DNA of 21,815 nt from NCBI GenBank assembly GCA_014925825.1, contig JACGCK010000467.1:1-21815 (forward strand). Direction: 5' to 3'. This DNA is from Pholiota molesta (Eukaryota; Basidiomycota; Agaricomycetes; Agaricales; Strophariaceae). Shown in pieces: positions 19,326 through 21,815 of this stretch. A model generated the notes under the pieces. That model saw nothing but the letters and a program-made list of their open reading frames with translations. It was not told the origin of the DNA and made no database searches. The translations under genes were made by a program, and so were the position numbers. The first letter of the stretch is position 1; each line of letters opens with the position of its first letter.

Positions 19326-20281
19326 CTAATGATGGTGGGTTCTTTGTGCGAGGACCGTGCTCGAAAAGAGGAAGACGGCTGATACGAAGAACTCCATGAC
19401 GAGGTCGAGGACAAGGAATAGGATCCAGTTCCCGGTGACTGGATTGAACTTGACAAGGACGGGGTTCGTGGATGGTCGGGTGCCCAGAAGATCCGAAGAC
19501 GACCACGCTGCAAGGACTGCGTAGGCTATGCGCACCCCAAGGAATGGAAAAGCAAACGTGATGCCGATGAGGAGCTAATTACGCCAGTCAGCTTGCAATG
19601 AACGAACGGGCGTAGAAGAGATAGCTCACGTTGAGCCGATAGGTTCGTAAATGCCAGCGATAGGTCCACGAGCCGATCTCGATCAGGAATAGAATGACAT
19701 ATGCGCCGGCGAAAATACAGACTGAAGCCCGACGCAGTGCTGTCGACAAGCTGGCGTTGGCGTTCTTCTGGATGCCCAGGACGCCGCCTGCAATGCCGAC
19801 ACCGACTCCTGCCAGGATAAAGAACCCGTTGAATCGTAGTGGGACGACAAATCGTCGGTTTTCGCTATAGGTATGCTGCCCGCTGTAACCCATAAATTAG
19901 TGGAATCCGGGGAACTCTTGAGCCAAAAATTGCGTACGCCATGCCAATAAAACCCAATAGAGAGAGTAGAAGTGCCGATACTCCAACATAATCAATGATA
20001 TGTGCGACGTTAAGTAGTGTAGCGTTTGGAATTTTCGACATTTCTCCTGCAACGGTGAGTGCACCTTCTGCAATTCGAGCTAGCAAAAGGCACGTTAGTT
20101 TTTCGTAGGCATGGATGCAAATTTCATCAGACTTACTTGCTGAGAAGATAAATAGGAAAAGCCAGCCCGCGTCTCGTCTGAATACATAGCGAAAGACGAG
20201 GAGAATGGAAATGATGGCTATTGGGACGTAGAATGCGATTTGGGCAGCGGCCATCATGCCCCTGGTGTCGAGGGTGGGCAT
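19326..20281 (-). CDS. Seven-transmembrane fungal membrane protein (DUF7702-like)
   Basis: Exons on the minus strand: 20281-20137, 20079-19938, 19882-19630 and 19574-19326, giving 263 codons (262 aa) in frame. Seven hydrophobic stretches can be counted at about 11-29, 39-55, 73-94, 112-132, 142-164, 175-196 and 225-245. Small conserved-looking blocks are AAAQIAFYVPI, ARIAEGALTV in the spliced form TRIAEGALTV, and FKFNPVTGNW-like VKFNPVTGNW before the last helix. The tail ends in three His. The layout matches a large family of uncharacterised fungal seven-helix proteins; the DUF name is from memory of the pattern and was not checked. No enzyme or receptor motif is seen, so no function is given. 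It is divergent from the phosphatase gene, 325 bp away. Confidence 0.8.
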
Positions 20282-20606
20282 TATGCCTGGAGTTTTTGGG
20301 GGGTCGTAAGGGTTGGAGTCTTGAAGGTCGTAAATTTAGAGGGAGGGCGTAGAGCACCTGGGGCAGCGCTCAAGGAAGTTGAACATCCTGCACGAGAAAG
20401 GTAATTTCGATGCTCCGTTGCGCACAGCCACGATAGACACATGGAGAATGATCGATTGATCGCCGATGACTGCGCGGAAGAAAAGATTAGATTGTTCCCG
20501 GCGCCAAGCCCAGATCGCCGTACTTCCCTTCGTGACTCCAGCTTTTCACCGCTATCCATCTCTCTTCCACACTATTCACATCTTCCTATACCAGTAGCTG
20601 CTCGCC
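20282..20606. promoter_or_regulatory. Divergent promoter, seven-helix gene and phosphatase gene
   Basis: 325 bp between start codons facing away from each other. The half near the phosphatase is pyrimidine-rich (CTATCCATCTCTCTTCC near 20551). No TATA box or repeated site is clear. Confidence 0.45.
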
Positions 20607-21358
20607 ATGTCATCCCCAGAATCACCCCAGATCAAGGCCTTGGTTGTCTGTCTCGGTACGATCTCTTGCATCTGCATTCTAGCCATATCAAGGACTGACT
20701 GAACCTTCTCCACGGAACACGATCGCGGTCTTCAGGAAATATATGTCGTTCGCCGATGGGCGAAGCTGTGTTAAAAGACATAGCCTCGAAGCGAGGGATC
20801 GACATTGCTGTCGATAGCTGTGGGACTGCTGGATACCACGTTGGCGAAGAGCCGGATGAGAGGTCCGTATGTTCCGTTTGTGATTAAGAGAGATTAAGAG
20901 ATACCATATCTAACATAACCGCGCCTCCAGGACAGTTGCCACTTGTAGGAAGGTGAGTAGCCGTGCTCTATGCAATATTCAGCACACTTCTATGTACTTA
21001 CACCGGTCAGCATAACGTGCCCATAGATAGCCTAGCGCGCCAAATATCCACGTCAGACTTCGTTCGCTTCACCCACATCCTCGCAGCGGATGAAAACAAC
21101 CTGCGTCATCTGCAGAGCATGAAGCCGCCAAACGCAACCGCCGAAGTGCGGCTCTGGGGCTCATATCTGGATAACAAGGCGATTCCTGACCCATATTACG
21201 GTGGCATGGTACGCGCTCATTTCATCTATTTAAGCGAGTTAATATCCTTATCTTTGATTTCTGGCGTTGTACTAGAGTGGCTTCGAAAAGGTTTCCAGCA
21301 ATGCGTTCGGCTCTCCAATGCGTTCCTAGATGAGGTGGCTGGAAAGGCGAACTCTTAA
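20607..21358 (+). CDS. LTP1: Low-molecular-weight protein tyrosine phosphatase, with one apparent frameshift
   Basis: Exons 20607-20655, 20736-20862, 20931-20952, 21011-21208 and 21276-21358. The P-loop CLGNICRS has the nucleophile Cys at residue 15 and the Arg at 21 (CX5R), with the first intron inside the Gly codon of the loop. The general-acid motif DPYYG is at about 126-130. These identify the LMW-PTP family, cytosolic tyrosine phosphatases of 155-160 aa (established). In the last exon SGFEKV is in one frame and FQQCVRLSNAFLDEV in another; human LMW-PTP has the comparable DFETVYQQCVRC, so one T seems lost at 21292-21294. Corrected length would be about 159 aa. An annotation tool might instead use the AG at 21296-21297, or retain the last intron, giving a protein without this helix. 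Confidence 0.9.
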
Positions 21359-21493
21359 AAGTTTTATGTAATAGGATTTTGCTGTAATGTATTTTTCTTT
21401 CTCCAGCTGGATAGAGGTGTAGTAGGGTGTTGCTTTTTATTTGCATTTCGTAGATCTCTACAGGTACATAGATGCAATCAATACGTTGAAACC
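21359..21493. other. Convergent 3' region, phosphatase and right-edge gene
   Basis: 135 bp between facing stop codons, T-rich on the plus strand; holds the two 3' ends and nothing else that I can see. Confidence 0.5.
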
Positions 21494-21815
21494 TTAATGA
21501 TGAGTAGGCATCTCCACAGTAGCGCGGTTGCCAATGGCATCCTCTGCCTTCCATAAGCTGGTAATGGTCTGCAATGATATGTAAATGAAATGAAATGTAG
21601 ATCTCGACAACCCAATCACCTTGTTTTGAGTATAGAAGTTGATGCCTCTGTTCAACGAGATATTAATGAGTGTTTGGCGAGTGGCAGAAAATAAATAGAC
21701 TTGCCCTTTTCCGTAGAAGCCGAGGTCTCCAAGTACACTTCCCTTTTTACAAGCCGTTAGAGCGACATACTTGCATTAACAAGCAAGAAAATTACCTTGT
21801 TACCGCTCCAGGAGA
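21494..21815 (-). CDS. Unrecognised protein, C-terminal part
   Basis: Four exons are predicted on the minus strand: 21815-21796 (cut by the window edge), 21742-21705, 21647-21620 and 21568-21494 (TAA). They give SWSGNK, GSVLGDLGFYGKG, GINFYTQNK and TITSLWKAEDAIGNRATVE, ending MPTHH. The Gly/aromatic pattern with alternating hydrophobic residues suggests a beta-rich domain, but I do not recognise the family and give no function. The second intron (21648-21704) needs a GC donor (AAAAGG then GCAAGT) to keep the frame. The acceptor at 21743 (TAAAAAG) is poor, so the first junction is the least certain. The visible part is only about 54 codons. Confidence 0.55.

Overview
The window is fungal nuclear DNA, most likely from a mushroom-forming basidiomycete (Agaricomycetes). 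Genes are closely packed on both strands and cut by many short GT-AG introns (mostly 47-80 nt, a few of 129-160 nt). The order mitochondrial intermediate peptidase (MIP), divergent HD1/HD2 homeodomain pair, beta-flanking gene is the classic homeodomain mating-type locus (A or HD locus). I found no CRISPR array, transposon, tRNA or rRNA gene.

Layout, left to right: the 3' end of a FAM32A-like spliceosomal protein gene (+); a DDT/WHIM chromatin-remodelling protein gene (+) whose reading frame is broken several times; MIP (+, intact, 772 aa); HD1 (-, intact, about 649 aa); HD2 (+, intact, 552 aa); beta-flanking gene (-, 198 aa); an ammonium transporter with a Mep1/Mep3-like pore (+, 508 aa); prenylcysteine oxidase (-); an F-box protein (+); a seven-helix membrane protein (-, 262 aa); a low-molecular-weight protein tyrosine phosphatase (+); and the 3' end of an unrecognised gene (-). 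HD1 and HD2 share a 259-bp divergent promoter; HD1 ends tail-to-tail with MIP, and HD2 tail-to-tail with the beta-flanking gene.

How they fit together: HD1 and HD2 products from different mating-type alleles normally form a heterodimer that switches on the dikaryotic programme. MIP and the beta-flanking gene are the usual non-mating flanks and bracket the locus at about 6.07-10.26 kb. The other genes are housekeeping or nutrient genes with no obvious role in mating.

The most unusual points are: (1) MIP, HD1, HD2, the beta-flanking gene, the transporter and the seven-helix gene read cleanly, while four others need one or more single-base corrections, mostly apparent one-base losses, several of them in short homopolymers; this suggests sequence error or, for the WHIM gene, possible decay; (2) three probable GC-AG introns, one in HD1; (3) stop-free, multiple-of-three introns in HD1 that could give alternative proteins; (4) micro-exons, including a first exon that is only the start codon. 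All gene models come from reading splice sites and protein patterns by eye; no database search was run.
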